Below, piece by piece: positions 55,074 to 64,000 of a stretch of 64,000 nucleotides of DNA (the first letter of the stretch is position 1; each line of letters begins with the position of its first letter). The stretch is from Metaphire vulgaris (lineage: Eukaryota > Annelida > Clitellata > Crassiclitellata > Megascolecidae), in assembly GCA_018105865.1 (NCBI GenBank), contig CM030842.1, positions 12,053,867 through 12,117,866 of the forward strand, read 5' to 3'. A model generated the notes under the pieces. The model was not told the origin of the DNA, ran no database searches, and saw only the letters and a program-made list of their open reading frames with translations. A program made the translations under genes and the position numbers.

Positions 55074-56297
55074 ATGTCGCACATCACAAAACCGGTTCAT
55101 CTGTTCGTAAACGCCACCAAGTTCAATCCGGACGACGGCGGCGGCGACGCAGACATCGCATCGGGATCGACGCGTTCCATCGAAATGATAATCGCTTCGA
55201 ACAGTCCGTTCGCCGTCTACGTCGACCGAACCTTGACCCCGCTCTGGTACGTCATCGGACTGGTCGGCAACTTCCTGTCGGCGATCGTCTGGTCCCGGAA
55301 ACGGATGCGCCTCAACAACTCGTCGGCCTTCTACCTCGCCTCCCTCTGCGCCTCCGACATGCTGTTCCTCGTCCTGCACAGCCTGCAGGAGCTGAGGTAC
55401 GCCTGGTGGGTACGTACCCTCGAGTACCCGGTCGTCTGCGAAGGGTACTTCCTCCTGATACTCGTCGTGCAGTACATCTCGCCGGCGCTGGTTCTCTGCT
55501 TCACCGTCGAGCGATTCATCGCCGTCTGTCATCCGTTTGCCCGGGAGAGATACTGCACCGAGGAGAGGGCGGCGAAGATCGTCGCCTCCCTGGTCGTCGC
55601 CTGCGTCGCTCTGTGCGCCATCCAGGCGTACTTCTGGCGCTACGATCCGGACACGGCCACCTGCGACATCCGCGATGAGGTCCAGAACGGCGGGAACGTG
55701 TCGCTGTGGAGCGTCTGGAGCTGGATCACGGAGACGCTGATGTTCGTCGTCGTTCCGATCGTCATACTCGTCTTCAACATCCTGGTGATCGTCGAGGTAC
55801 GCAGGGTCTCGCAGAACGGCGCGGTTCTCGTTCCCGCCGCGGCGAGACATCCCCCCGCCGCCGGCTCGAACCCGGCGGCGACGACGACGACAACGAGCGG
55901 CGCCGCCACGACGCTCATGCTGCTCTCCGTGTCGTTCTACGTCATCGCGACGACACTTCCGGCGACGCTCGTCTACGTTCTGCACGCGCAGTTTCCGGTC
56001 GGCGACGCGACTCTCGCCGACGACGAGATCTCGCGGGATCCCGTCTGGCAACGGTATCTCGTCTACGTCACCGTTCGCAAGGTAGTGGAGGAGGTCTGTC
56101 TGTCGCACTACGCGTGCAACGTCTTTCTCTATCTCGTCACCGGACCGCAGTTCCGAATCGCTCTGGCTGAGCTGATCTGTCGGTGTCGGCACGACCTGCT
56201 CGGCTGCTCAGGCCCGTGTGGCGCCGATCGAAAGGAGAACAGCTACGGTGAATGCAGTAGGAATTATTCAAGGCGACTGAACTCTGCTCACGTCTAG
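55074..56297 (+). CDS. Class-A (rhodopsin-like) G-protein-coupled receptor, probably peptide type
   Basis: 407-residue seven-helix receptor in one uninterrupted GC-rich exon. Helix 1 has the GN pair (residues 65-66), helix 2 has LASLCASD (D95), and helix 3 ends in ERF (146-148) in place of DRY. C122 and C197 can form the usual extracellular disulfide. Helix 7 has NVFLY (349-353) in place of NPxxY. The N-terminus has one N-glycosylation site (NAT). Intracellular loop 3 is long and rich in Ala, Pro and Thr; the tail is Cys- and Arg-containing. tgttttcag lies just before the exon, so a 5' exon is likely; the first ATG after it (55074) is taken as start. ERF-type receptors of this form are usually neuropeptide or orphan receptors, and the ligand cannot be told. 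GC content is far above the flanking DNA. Confidence 0.93.
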   Translation: MSHITKPVHLFVNATKFNPDDGGGDADIASGSTRSIEMIIASNSPFAVYVDRTLTPLWYVIGLVGNFLSAIVWSRKRMRLNNSSAFYLASLCASDMLFLVLHSLQELRYAWWVRTLEYPVVCEGYFLLILVVQYISPALVLCFTVERFIAVCHPFARERYCTEERAAKIVASLVVACVALCAIQAYFWRYDPDTATCDIRDEVQNGGNVSLWSVWSWITETLMFVVVPIVILVFNILVIVEVRRVSQNGAVLVPAAARHPPAAGSNPAATTTTTSGAATTLMLLSVSFYVIATTLPATLVYVLHAQFPVGDATLADDEISRDPVWQRYLVYVTVRKVVEEVCLSHYACNVFLYLVTGPQFRIALAELICRCRHDLLGCSGPCGADRKENSYGECSRNYSRRLNSAHV

Positions 56298-56418
56298 AAG
56301 ATTTCTGAATCGGTATACATTGGAAGAGTGGAAGGAACTGGAAAGAAACGATAGGAAGACTGATAGCGGCTGGATGACGTCCGTGACTGGATCCGGTTGG
56401 ATGTTCAGCACTCTTTCC

Positions 56419-56617
56419 CAGTGGCGTGTATGGATTGTCCAAAGTACAGCAAAAAGGTCATCAGGTCAAATTTTACGCCCCTCTGGTGCCCGACGCCCTG
56501 GGGCCAAATTGTCCAGAAAGTACCCGCTGAGCAAAAAAATAGTCATCAGCTCAATTTTTACGCCCCCTGGGTCTGCGCCCGGGGCCACCGCCCCCCGCCC
56601 CCCTCTACACGCTACTG
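56419..56617. mobile_element. hAT-like MITE (CAGTGGCGTGTA)
   Basis: Ends CAGTGGCGTGTATGG and CTACACGCTACTG; perfect 8-bp duplication ctctttcc (56411-56418, 56618-56625). Lies 120 bp after the GPCR stop. Confidence 0.92.
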
Positions 56618-56707
56618 CTCTTTCCACATGACACAGGACGGACAATTGTGGAGAGACCATATGCAAAAGGCCATTGGACACCTACGGACAATTTGCCTAA
56701 GGATCCT

Positions 56708-56852
56708 GATGATAATGATGATAACGATGATTATGACGATGATTATGATGACGGCGATGATGATGATGGCGATGGTGATGACGATAATGATGATGTTGGC
56801 GATGATGATGATGGCGATGATGATGATGATGATGGCGATGATGATGATGGCT
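56708..56852. repeat. (GAT)n-rich simple repeat
   Basis: gatgat units with gatggc and gacgat variants. Long Asp- and Met-rich frames across it are artefacts. Confidence 0.9.
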
Positions 56853-56985
56853 ACGCACTTACAGACTTAGAAGTGATTTCAGGGGATTGCAAGGCTTTAT
56901 TTTTAAATTTGTTGAAATCTTTACTCGTAAGAATTCTCAACACTCAAATAAAGACAATTTCTGTAGCGCTTCAACTAGTAGGATC

Positions 56986-56986
<1 letters not shown>

Positions 56987-57017
<31 letters not shown>
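56987..57017. repeat. (CA)n microsatellite
   Basis: About 15 CA units, preceded by a 'ctgtagcgcttc' tail-like motif. Confidence 0.95.
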
Positions 57018-57018
<1 letters not shown>

Positions 57019-57063
57019 GCGCTTTTGACATTGATGTAGTGAAAAAGAGAGGTCGAATGCTGG

Positions 57064-57350
57064 CAGAGCCGTAGCTAGCTAGGGTTTTCGGCACTCGGGG
57101 CAAGATTTATATTTTGCGCCCCTAAATTTCTGAATTTCGGTGATGACTTTTTTTAGTCGTCACGGAGTTTACTTATCCATTCTGGTCTGATGACCTTTTT
57201 TAGTCGTCACAAAGTCACAAAAGACTTTTTCTCTATATTATTCCTTATTCCGCACAGCTATCTTTTATTATTTTTTTCTCATCCAAAATGCACCCCACCG
57301 GTTGGCGCCCGGGGCGGCTTGTGCCCCTGCTCGCCCTAGCTACGGCTCTG
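57064..57350. mobile_element. hAT-like MITE (CAGAGCCGTAGCTAG)
   Basis: Ends CAGAGCCGTAGCTAG and CTAGCTACGGCTCTG; perfect 8-bp duplication aatgctgg (57056-57063, 57351-57358). Confidence 0.95.
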
Positions 57351-57358
57351 AATGCTGG

Positions 57359-58180
57359 CCTGAGTTACGCGCGTTCGTGTTCTGAATACCGGTATTTTAA
57401 CGACCACTTTATCCCGGCAACTAGTTGTCAACAAATAATGAACTTCTATGGCGCCACTGTCATAGCGCCTATGGCATCAGCCGATGGCTTATGATGTAAT
57501 CGTAACGCCTGATAGATTTATGGAGCGCAATCTCTCCGCGTCTCCGACAATCTAGGCACAAGCGATCTCTCGTCAACAGTCCGGGTGGAGAATTTATTGT
57601 CTCGTTAATCCAAAAGTCGTGTATCTCTCTCTGGCACACGAACAAGAGCCGCTGTCGGCACGAGAGAACCTTAACGCCTCGACTCCTGGTCACAACGAAA
57701 ACGCTGTGTCGTGATTAGCTCTGTCGCGTGCGGCGACCGAAAGAAACGCCGGTTCTGGAATAATTAATCGAAGTCAAGAGTGCATCACATGATGATTCAC
57801 CTATGTCACAGGTTTCGTATGCTGTTCGATGGAATAGGAATCCCATATTGTTCGAATATAACTACGGATCCCATAAAACTAAAAATAAACTAAACAATAC
57901 TGAAATCACCCTATTTGCTTTAAATTATGTAATCTCTGAAACGCGAGCCAAAACGAGGCTGATGAGAGTATCATATTAATCCAGATTAATTAGAAAAAAT
58001 TAAGCTGGAATAAATGTGTAACAACTAACTTTCACAGTACTTTATTTACAGTCTAATTATCTAATAGCTTCACAAGACAACTTTAGTGTGGCTTAGTACA
58101 CAGGTTATTTGAAATTCATTTGAATAAACCTAAATATTATAGAATTACTGAGCCTAAAACTATAGACAAAAGTAATGGTG
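57359..58180. other. Unannotated interval
   Basis: No gene, RNA or classified repeat recognised. Confidence 0.4.
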
Positions 58181-58189
58181 CTAGGACAA

Positions 58190-58312
58190 AATGTCGGCGG
58201 ACAAAATGTCACGGACAAAATGTAACCCTAACTCTAACCTTAACCCTAAACCGCCGACATTTTGTCCATGACATTTTGTCCGTGACATTTTGTCCGCCGA
58301 CATTTTGTCTGG
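58190..58312. repeat. Palindromic GGACAAAATGTC repeat with telomere-like centre
   Basis: Three GGACAAAATGTc units lead into aaccctaactctaacctt and aaccctaa, followed by four inverted GACATTTTGTCC units. It folds into one long hairpin. Confidence 0.88.
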
Positions 58313-58336
58313 CCACGAGATTAAACCTAAGTACTA

Positions 58337-58655
58337 CAGGGGCGGTTCCACGTTAGGGATTATTGGGGAATGGGGACGCACCCCATACCGGGCTTTTTTG
58401 CTTATCAGGGTTTTAGGGGGGCTTACCAGTCCGAGTCGCTGCGTCGCTACATGTCCGCCGGGTATTTGTGTACAAAACAGAGCTGATGACCGTTTTTGCC
58501 AGACTTTTTCGGAACGTTTTATTTACATTTGCCGGGCAGAACACTGTTAACGACCTTTTTTGCTTGTCGACCTTTTTCGGGATTTCATTTCATCCCTCAC
58601 TAACTTCATAAAAATTCATTTCATCCCCCACCAAGAATTCTTGGAGCCACCACTG
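58337..58655. mobile_element. hAT-like MITE (CAGGGGCGGTTCCA)
   Basis: Ends CAGGGGCGGTTCCA and TGGAGCCACCACTG; perfect 8-bp duplication aagtacta (58329-58336, 58656-58663). Confidence 0.93.
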
Positions 58656-58959
58656 AAGTACTATATAATAGAACCGAATATTATAATATGAAAGAAAACG
58701 ACAGAACAAGAACTGATCCGCATGGGTCTTTCATGGAGTGAGGCTCAAGATTTGACCAACGACCGATGCATAGGCCTATGGACAACATTCTGTGCTGCCC
58801 GATGTGCCTCCAGTACGAAGACGGACTAAGTAAGTAAGTAAGTGAGTACTATAGAATTTACACCAGTAGCCACTAGCCCACTACCATCTTTTTGTCCAAT
58901 TCATTTCCTCTATCAAACACTATAGCACTAAAACCCGATGGCTGTTGATGACTTAGATC

Positions 58960-59730
58960 AGTGTTTCCCAAACTGTGGGTGTGGGTCGCGATCCAAAAGT
59001 GGGTCGTGGGGGGGGGTGTTCAGTCTAACGGGTCTCGGGATAGCGCGAAATGAGCGAAATGAGCATTAAAAGTGTCATTAAAAGTATCATTTTCTAACCA
59101 ATACCACAATGTCACAGGCCTTGAAGGTTGCAAGTAGTCTAAGGTTTAAAGAAATTGATATGTCTGCAAGCCTTCATGCACGGCTTATATTAAAATGATT
59201 AGCGTTTTATCGAAGCCGCTGAAGAGGGTTGCAGTTCCAACAAGTTTGGGAAATCCTGGCCAACAGAGTACTTTAAAAAATTAATCTTATTTTGCAACAA
59301 CGCAAGGAAAGCGTAGGTCCTATTCCGACCATTTTGCTCTGAAACTTCGCTGACAATAGGAAATCTCTGAAGAGTTTGGATGTGTACCTTGCGGTTAAGC
59401 GATTTTGCCCTACTCATAGGACTTTTCAGTTGCGCAACAAAGGTGTGTTCCCGGCAAAATTTTAAAAATTACAAATTTCAAAAAATTTCATTATCTATTT
59501 CTCTCATTTTTGCTTATATTGGCAAAAATATGAATAATTCTGCCCAAAATATTTGTCATATTTTCATTCGAATTGAATGAGAGTTTTTGTTTTGCCATTT
59601 ATTCAAAACTCAGAAGATTCCTTTCAACCAACGTTCGCCAGATGGCGCAACGCATTTTTTGGATAATACATGCTATGATTACATTGATTATGGTCGCGGC
59701 TCAAAAATGTTTAGGAAACCCTGACTTAGG
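58960..59730. mobile_element. Dispersed element 'gtgtttcccaaactgtgggt', copy 2
   Basis: Full-length relative of 33751-34375. Ends aaatgtttaggaaaccctga, an inverted match of its beginning. Confidence 0.65.
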
Positions 59731-60249
59731 TGGTGGTGGCGGCGGTGACGTATCGTGTGGGGCCAGGGGGCGGTCGCCCCGGACGCATAATTCTTGGGGT
59801 CGCAAAATTTGAAGCGAAAATTATTTTTTAAAAACAATTAATAATTAAAAACCCTGGTCGGATCAGACTCGATTCGCCATTTGCCGTGACTGGGTCCCTT
59901 CAGTTCGGAATCCTGGCTGCGCCACTGCGAAAGGACACGCCCTTCATATTACCAGAATCATTTCGAATCCTAGAAGACAGTTGGAATTGTGTGCAGTGAT
60001 ATCTGGTCGAGGACTTTTTTCCTCTCAACGGTCATGGGCGTCCGGAGGGGGTGCAAGAAGGTGCAATTGCCCCCTGGAAAAATTGTGGTGTCATGAAAAA
60101 AGTAAAATTACTTGTTTCTTTCGTCACAAGACCCTGTTTTGCACCCCTGGAAAAATTTCTGAGGACTTGGAAACTGATGCAGAGCATTGGCACGCCATCT
60201 GAATCGAAACTGTTAGGCCATAATTATGTTTTTTGATTGGCCAACTGCG

Positions 60250-60341
60250 TTTGCCGTCAGTGAATTGCTGTCTGTTTTATTAATAAATTCCAGCCATTAG
60301 TGAAAATGCTGTCTGTTTTATTAATAAATTCCAGCCATTAG
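60250..60341. repeat. Tandem duplication of a ~48-bp unit
   Basis: tgctgtctgttttattaata and aattccagccattag occur twice in a row. Confidence 0.85.
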
Positions 60342-60411
60342 CCAGAGAGACAGAAAATCAGAGACAGAAACATTTCGAGAGAGACCATTGAGAGAGCCAG
60401 AGAGAGCCAAT

Positions 60412-60413
<2 letters not shown>

Positions 60414-60501
<88 letters not shown>

Positions 60502-60545
60502 CCAGAGAGAGCCAGAGAGAGACAGAGAGAGAGCCAGAGAGAGAG

Positions 60546-60612
<67 letters not shown>
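60414..60612. repeat. Long (GA)n tract with agagcc interruptions
   Basis: Two pure GA runs of roughly 40 and 30 units separated by gccagagaga units. Open frames through it are artefacts. Confidence 0.95.
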
Positions 60613-60614
<2 letters not shown>

Positions 60615-60871
60615 CGGTACGCACATATAGACTAAGCTATTTCAGAGCCATTGTCATCCATAACGTAAGTCTATGCAGATATTTGGCGGTAGTCCAAGCA
60701 CGTCAAGCCATACAGCGTGTCACGTCACAAATAAAGCGGTATAACGTTGTTGCCAAAACGTCACCACCTGTTCTGGCAGTCGATTCGATGAAATTCATCA
60801 GCTCTGCCAACTAACTGACATCGTTTCCTATCGACCAGATTCAGTGCGCTCGGCCAGAGGTTGAACTGGTA

Positions 60872-60912
60872 TATAAACGGGCGATATAGTTTGTTGATTT
60901 CATTCAGCATCC
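60872..60912 (+). promoter_or_regulatory. Core promoter of the secreted-protein gene: TATA box and initiator
   Basis: TATAAA at 60872-60877 and a TCAGCA initiator-like site at 60904, about 32 bp downstream, the normal spacing. The next ATG is the start of the small ORF. Confidence 0.7.
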
Positions 60913-60973
60913 GACACAGTTTACCGTTCGCGGTTCTTGGACATCGGCGAAGCGTTTGATACCATCGACCAGA

Positions 60974-61300
60974 ATGAGATTCGAGATCTTCGGGTTTTTT
61001 CTCATCGTCGGCGTCGTAGCCGTTTTCGGAACGCCCTTGACACCGACCTCCTCCGATGAAAACAAGGACGGCCTAGACGATCGTCACGACCTCAACCGTG
61101 ACGGGAAGCCAGATCACGGGTACGGTCACCTGGGTGGTCACGGATATGCCGAGGATTACAGGTATCCGGACGCTGATTACGGACATCCGTTCGTCTACGA
61201 CCATCGCTTCTACAACGGATTCGCCTATGGAAACGATCGCCATGGTTACGGCTCTCCCTATTATGGTTTCCATGATGGTTACCATGGCTACAGATCATAG
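60974..61300 (+). CDS. Small secreted Asp-rich, Gly/Tyr/His-rich protein
   Basis: 108 residues, single exon. Residues 1-19 (MRFEIFGFFLIVGVVAVFGT) are a clear signal peptide. Residues about 27-48 (DENKDGLDDRHDLNRDGKPD) follow the spacing D-x-N-x-D-G-x-x-D of calcium-binding loops such as thrombospondin type-3 or dockerin repeats. The remainder is GHGY, DYRYP, YGHPF, YGFHDGYHGY: repeated Gly-Tyr-His motifs and no cysteine. Such composition is typical of extracellular matrix, cuticle, shell-matrix or adhesive proteins, and also of some antimicrobial peptides; I cannot choose. A TATA box about 100 bp upstream suggests a strongly tissue-specific gene. No AATAAA is evident in the next 100 bp. Confidence 0.8.
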   Translation: MRFEIFGFFLIVGVVAVFGTPLTPTSSDENKDGLDDRHDLNRDGKPDHGYGHLGGHGYAEDYRYPDADYGHPFVYDHRFYNGFAYGNDRHGYGSPYYGFHDGYHGYRS

Positions 61301-61610
61301 ACCAGATGAGTGTGTAAGGATAAAAATGTATATCCGTTAGAGACTTTGTTATGGTAACGGTCGCAGTAGTTAAAGTAATAGTAGTAATTGCAGTAATACT
61401 AATTAATAATACCATAAGTTGGGCAAGAAATGAAAATAACAAGAAGAGTAATGCAATGTTTTTATTCTGACAGAGGCAAATACGTCGAGAACATTACGGG
61501 TGAGGATAAAAAAGGAATGATGTCGAGATGGATGGAAATAACAGAGAAGTCCGTCGTAACAGGTGGCAATCTCGGTTAAGATAGGAGGAGCCACACACAC
61601 ACAACACACA

Positions 61611-61682
<72 letters not shown>
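61611..61682. repeat. (AGT)n microsatellite
   Basis: About 23 AGT units, with a shorter second run at about 61694-61710. Confidence 0.95.
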
Positions 61683-61683
<1 letters not shown>

Positions 61684-62037
61684 TTAGCGCCAGTAGTAGT
61701 AGTAGTAGTAGGCCTAGTAACAGCACCAGTCGATGGTCGGCCTACATCAGCACCAGTCGATGGTCGCTTCAGTAAATAATCATAGTCGTGATTTTGTCCG
61801 TGGTGAATCACACGATCGCATGTTTCCATGAATTAATCGTATTTTTAATCAATACAAGGCTAATATCTTCACACGATTGGAATGCAAATCTTTTTATTTC
61901 GATAGGTTTCATAAGGCATGCTTAGTAGATTTAATAACTGTTTTATTCGAATTGTCGCAGTTTTTATACCGGCTTTATAGTGTTTTTCTTTCATCTGCAT
62001 TTTTTAAAATCTAGTTTCATTTTTAATTAAGGTGTGT

Positions 62038-62700
62038 TATTATTATTATTATTATTATTATCTGATAATTTATAGAGCCCTAAATATATTCGCCTAAATC
62101 AAGAGTGCTTTACAATAAAGAGTTAGCCATCATACGACGTACTAAACAAGTGTGTCTTGAGATTTTTATGAACTGATCGATAGATTTCGAATTAGTGACG
62201 AAACATAGAGAATTCAAGATTTTGGGTTCCCTCTTTTCACTGATCTTTCACCTAATCGTTGTTTGCGAAAGTGGTGGGATGATTAGGAGACCTTGTTACT
62301 GGAGCCGAAGCTGTCGGTTACTGGCCGGCGTAATGTGTCTTCGAATCAGTGTAGCCAGATAATCAGGACAGGTTTGATCATTTATAGCTCTGAACGTTAT
62401 CAGACATCTCTTGTATATTATGCGTTCAGGAACTCGTCGGGAGATTTATCTCTTAAGGCGGCAAATTTTATATGATCGGCAAATCTCAAATGTTAAAAAA
62501 TTAGTCTCACAGATGTGTTCACCATTGACTCTTGTCATCGCAGTCGATTTTCAGGCAGTCCAATAGGACGCTATTACAATAATCGATTCGTGTCAGAATT
62601 AATGACATGGCACCAATAGGATCACTACGTCTGTCGGCAGAGTAGCGTCTGATCTCTGAGTTGATTTTCCGTAGGTGAAAATCATAATCGTTGATATTAT
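62038..62700 (-). pseudogene. Decayed LINE, 3' end with (ATT)n tail
   Basis: Minus strand, broken frames: KINSEIRRYSADRRSD, MSLILTRIDYCNSVLLDCLK, AINDQTCPDYLATLIRRHIT, LRLQ-QGLLIIPPL, PKILNSLCFVTNSKSIDQFI. The order (R-x-D-Y-C-N; A-P-x-Y-L; LL-x-x-P; L-N-S-L; S-I-x-x-F) is the C-terminal domain of an L2/CR1-like LINE. The attatt run at 62038-62060 is its 3' tail. Confidence 0.65.
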
Positions 62701-62795
62701 GACTTTGTAGACGTGAGTTTCTTCATCCAAGATGACCAGAAATGGCCGCAATTGAGTTGTAAGATGGCTACAACGATCGCGCCTGCAATGGAGAG
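62676..62795. repeat. Duplicated block, copy 1 (partner 63395-63510)
   Basis: aatcataatcgttgatatta, tgactttgtagacgtg, gaccagaaatgg and aagatggc are shared in order with 63403-63500. The two copies are direct repeats flanking a region with 'aagcgacgaccatctttt' repeats. Confidence 0.75.
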
Positions 62796-63394
62796 TGGGG
62801 TTTGGCTTTAGATGAGATCAACTCTTATCGAGAATTTAGATCATGTTATCGCTGGTAATTGTCCAAACTTTATGTTCAGATTTCGATAGAGTAAATATAT
62901 TCAATTAAAAGCAACCGATAGAAATACCAGTCGCTCATTTTGCTTTTAAGATAATATTTTTAGAGCGCATATTCCAAATTTTATGACATCTTCGCACCAC
63001 TAAATCTTGCTGAAGAGACAGAGATTTTTTCAAGATTTTCAAAGCGCTGGCCCTTTCATTCAATCGATTTAACTGCTCTTTAGAAAGTGCGCGAGAAATA
63101 GGTGGTCAGAGTCAGAGGCGTAGCGTGTCAATTGCCAATAGCTATTGTGGCTTTAGCCATGGGTGGCACACGTGACGGAAGCGGCAAAGTGACTTGGAAG
63201 CGACGACCATCTTTTCGCTTGTCGGGAGATTTTCAGTGAAGGCGGCAAATTTTAGAAGGGGAACAATTTGAAGCGACGACCATCTTTTTATTTTCATGAG
63301 ATTTTTCAGGAAGTGGGCAACAAATTTTGGAAAGCGACGACATGGGCTCGAAGCGGCATGTTGCACGCTTTTCTGGTCTGAGTAGCAGAAATGC

Positions 63395-63510
63395 ATGCAA
63401 GTTACAATCATAATCGTTGATACTATGACTTTGTAGACGTGGCATTCTTCAACCGCCGACCAGAAATGGACCTTCGTTGGTTGCTAAGATGGCGGACAAC
63501 GATAACTAAT
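63395..63510. repeat. Duplicated block, copy 2
   Basis: Direct repeat of 62676-62795 with about 80 percent identity by eye. Confidence 0.75.
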
Positions 63511-64000
63511 CTATCGTGAAGCTGTTATATTTTATATCTTATTAACCGTGAACTTAAATTTTATGTTATGTCATGGTCTCGAAAAGACAATCAACTTTCA
63601 CCTTGAAAACAAAATATACACCGTATATTGCACAATTTTGTTGCTTTTTTATATAATCACTCAATGCTGGACTACATAAGTCTAATGGTAACTTTTGATT
63701 TATACAAATTGTTTGGCATTTTAAGACTTCTCGTGCAGTTAACAGTTTCGGCTTCATTCTGGACAAAGTTCAAAGACGAATCATTTCGTGATTGAGAGAG
63801 AATTTAATGCCAAACAAGTTACGATCTCAATATTTGCCAGAAGTCTCAAATGGTTTCAACATATCAAAAGAATGAAGGAAGAAAGACTAGATAGAAGAAA
63901 GCAGAGAGATAGAGAGAGAGGGAGAGAGAGGGAAAAGAAATAAAAGAGAGAGACCAGATACACACAGACATAGAGAGATCCCAAGATGCTTTTGGGAGCT
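63511..64000. other. Unannotated right edge
   Basis: No gene seen. A purine-rich (gagaga) stretch lies at 63890-63960. Confidence 0.4.

Noticed and set aside
55056..56192. 378-codon open frame antisense to the GPCR
   Set aside because: It is Arg/Asp-rich mirror coding caused by the GC-rich receptor codons; no domain, and the plus-strand receptor explains the open frame.
56397..57028. Asp-rich and Met-rich proteins of 126-157 codons
   Set aside because: Products of (GAT)n and (CA)n repeats next to a MITE; no initiation context or domain.
57288..57494. Possible small secreted protein starting MHPTGWRPGRL
   Set aside because: The first 20 codons lie inside the right end of a MITE with perfect target duplication, so the hydrophobic start is accidental.
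60321..60630. Ser-Leu or Arg-Glu repeat proteins
   Set aside because: Pure translations of the (GA)n tract.

Overview
This is nuclear DNA from an animal, most likely a non-vertebrate with a repeat-rich genome. Evidence: spliced genes with GT-AG introns, animal protein families (cytohesin, class-A GPCR), LINE reverse transcriptases of the CR1/L2 type, hAT-type transposons, a very dense load of miniature inverted-repeat elements (MITEs), and many microsatellites. The octamer TAGGCCTA recurs in non-coding DNA. The species cannot be named from this window.

Layout. (1) 1-13.2 kb, minus strand: the 5' part of a cytohesin (ARF guanine-nucleotide exchange factor) gene. Nine exons were read by hand. 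They join in frame at every junction and encode the start Met, the N-terminal coiled coil and essentially the whole Sec7 domain; the PH-domain exons lie beyond base 1. Its introns carry a 2.6 kb DNA transposon with a broken transposase, a TTAA-flanked element with a CCGG-flanked element nested in it, further MITEs and two stacked perfect hairpins. (2) 13.2-54 kb: no convincing host gene, only one possible orphan exon near 17.8 kb. This stretch is layered mobile DNA: CR1/L2-like LINE copies (23.6-25.6 kb; 34.8-42.5 kb, split), LINE fragments of other types (14.0-14.9 kb, 27.6-28.1 kb), a 3.65 kb LTR retrotransposon with one long gag-like ORF (28.3-31.9 kb), a 6.17 kb foldback-like element with CCGG target duplications (35.0-41.2 kb), an hAT remnant (50.1-51.7 kb) and many small MITEs, often with intact 8-bp target duplications. 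(3) 54.4-56.3 kb: a GC-rich class-A GPCR on the plus strand, with an inverted copy of its C-terminal tail about 500 bp upstream. (4) 56.3-60.3 kb: MITEs and microsatellites. (5) 60.85-61.3 kb: a compact single-exon gene with TATA box and initiator, encoding a small secreted Asp-rich then Gly/Tyr/His-rich protein. (6) 62-64 kb: a decayed LINE and unclassified repeats.

The three host genes (cytohesin, GPCR, secreted protein) show no functional link. The most unusual material is mobile DNA. Two otherwise different elements (5199-5798 and 35011-41184) both sit between CCGG tetranucleotides, have ends beginning TGT-G--ATA, and carry iterated AT-rich end-like motifs. In the larger one these motifs form two oppositely oriented tandem arrays. 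Both look like members of one CCGG-targeting, non-autonomous group that I cannot place in a known superfamily. All calls rest on reading the sequence and on remembered family features; no database search was run.
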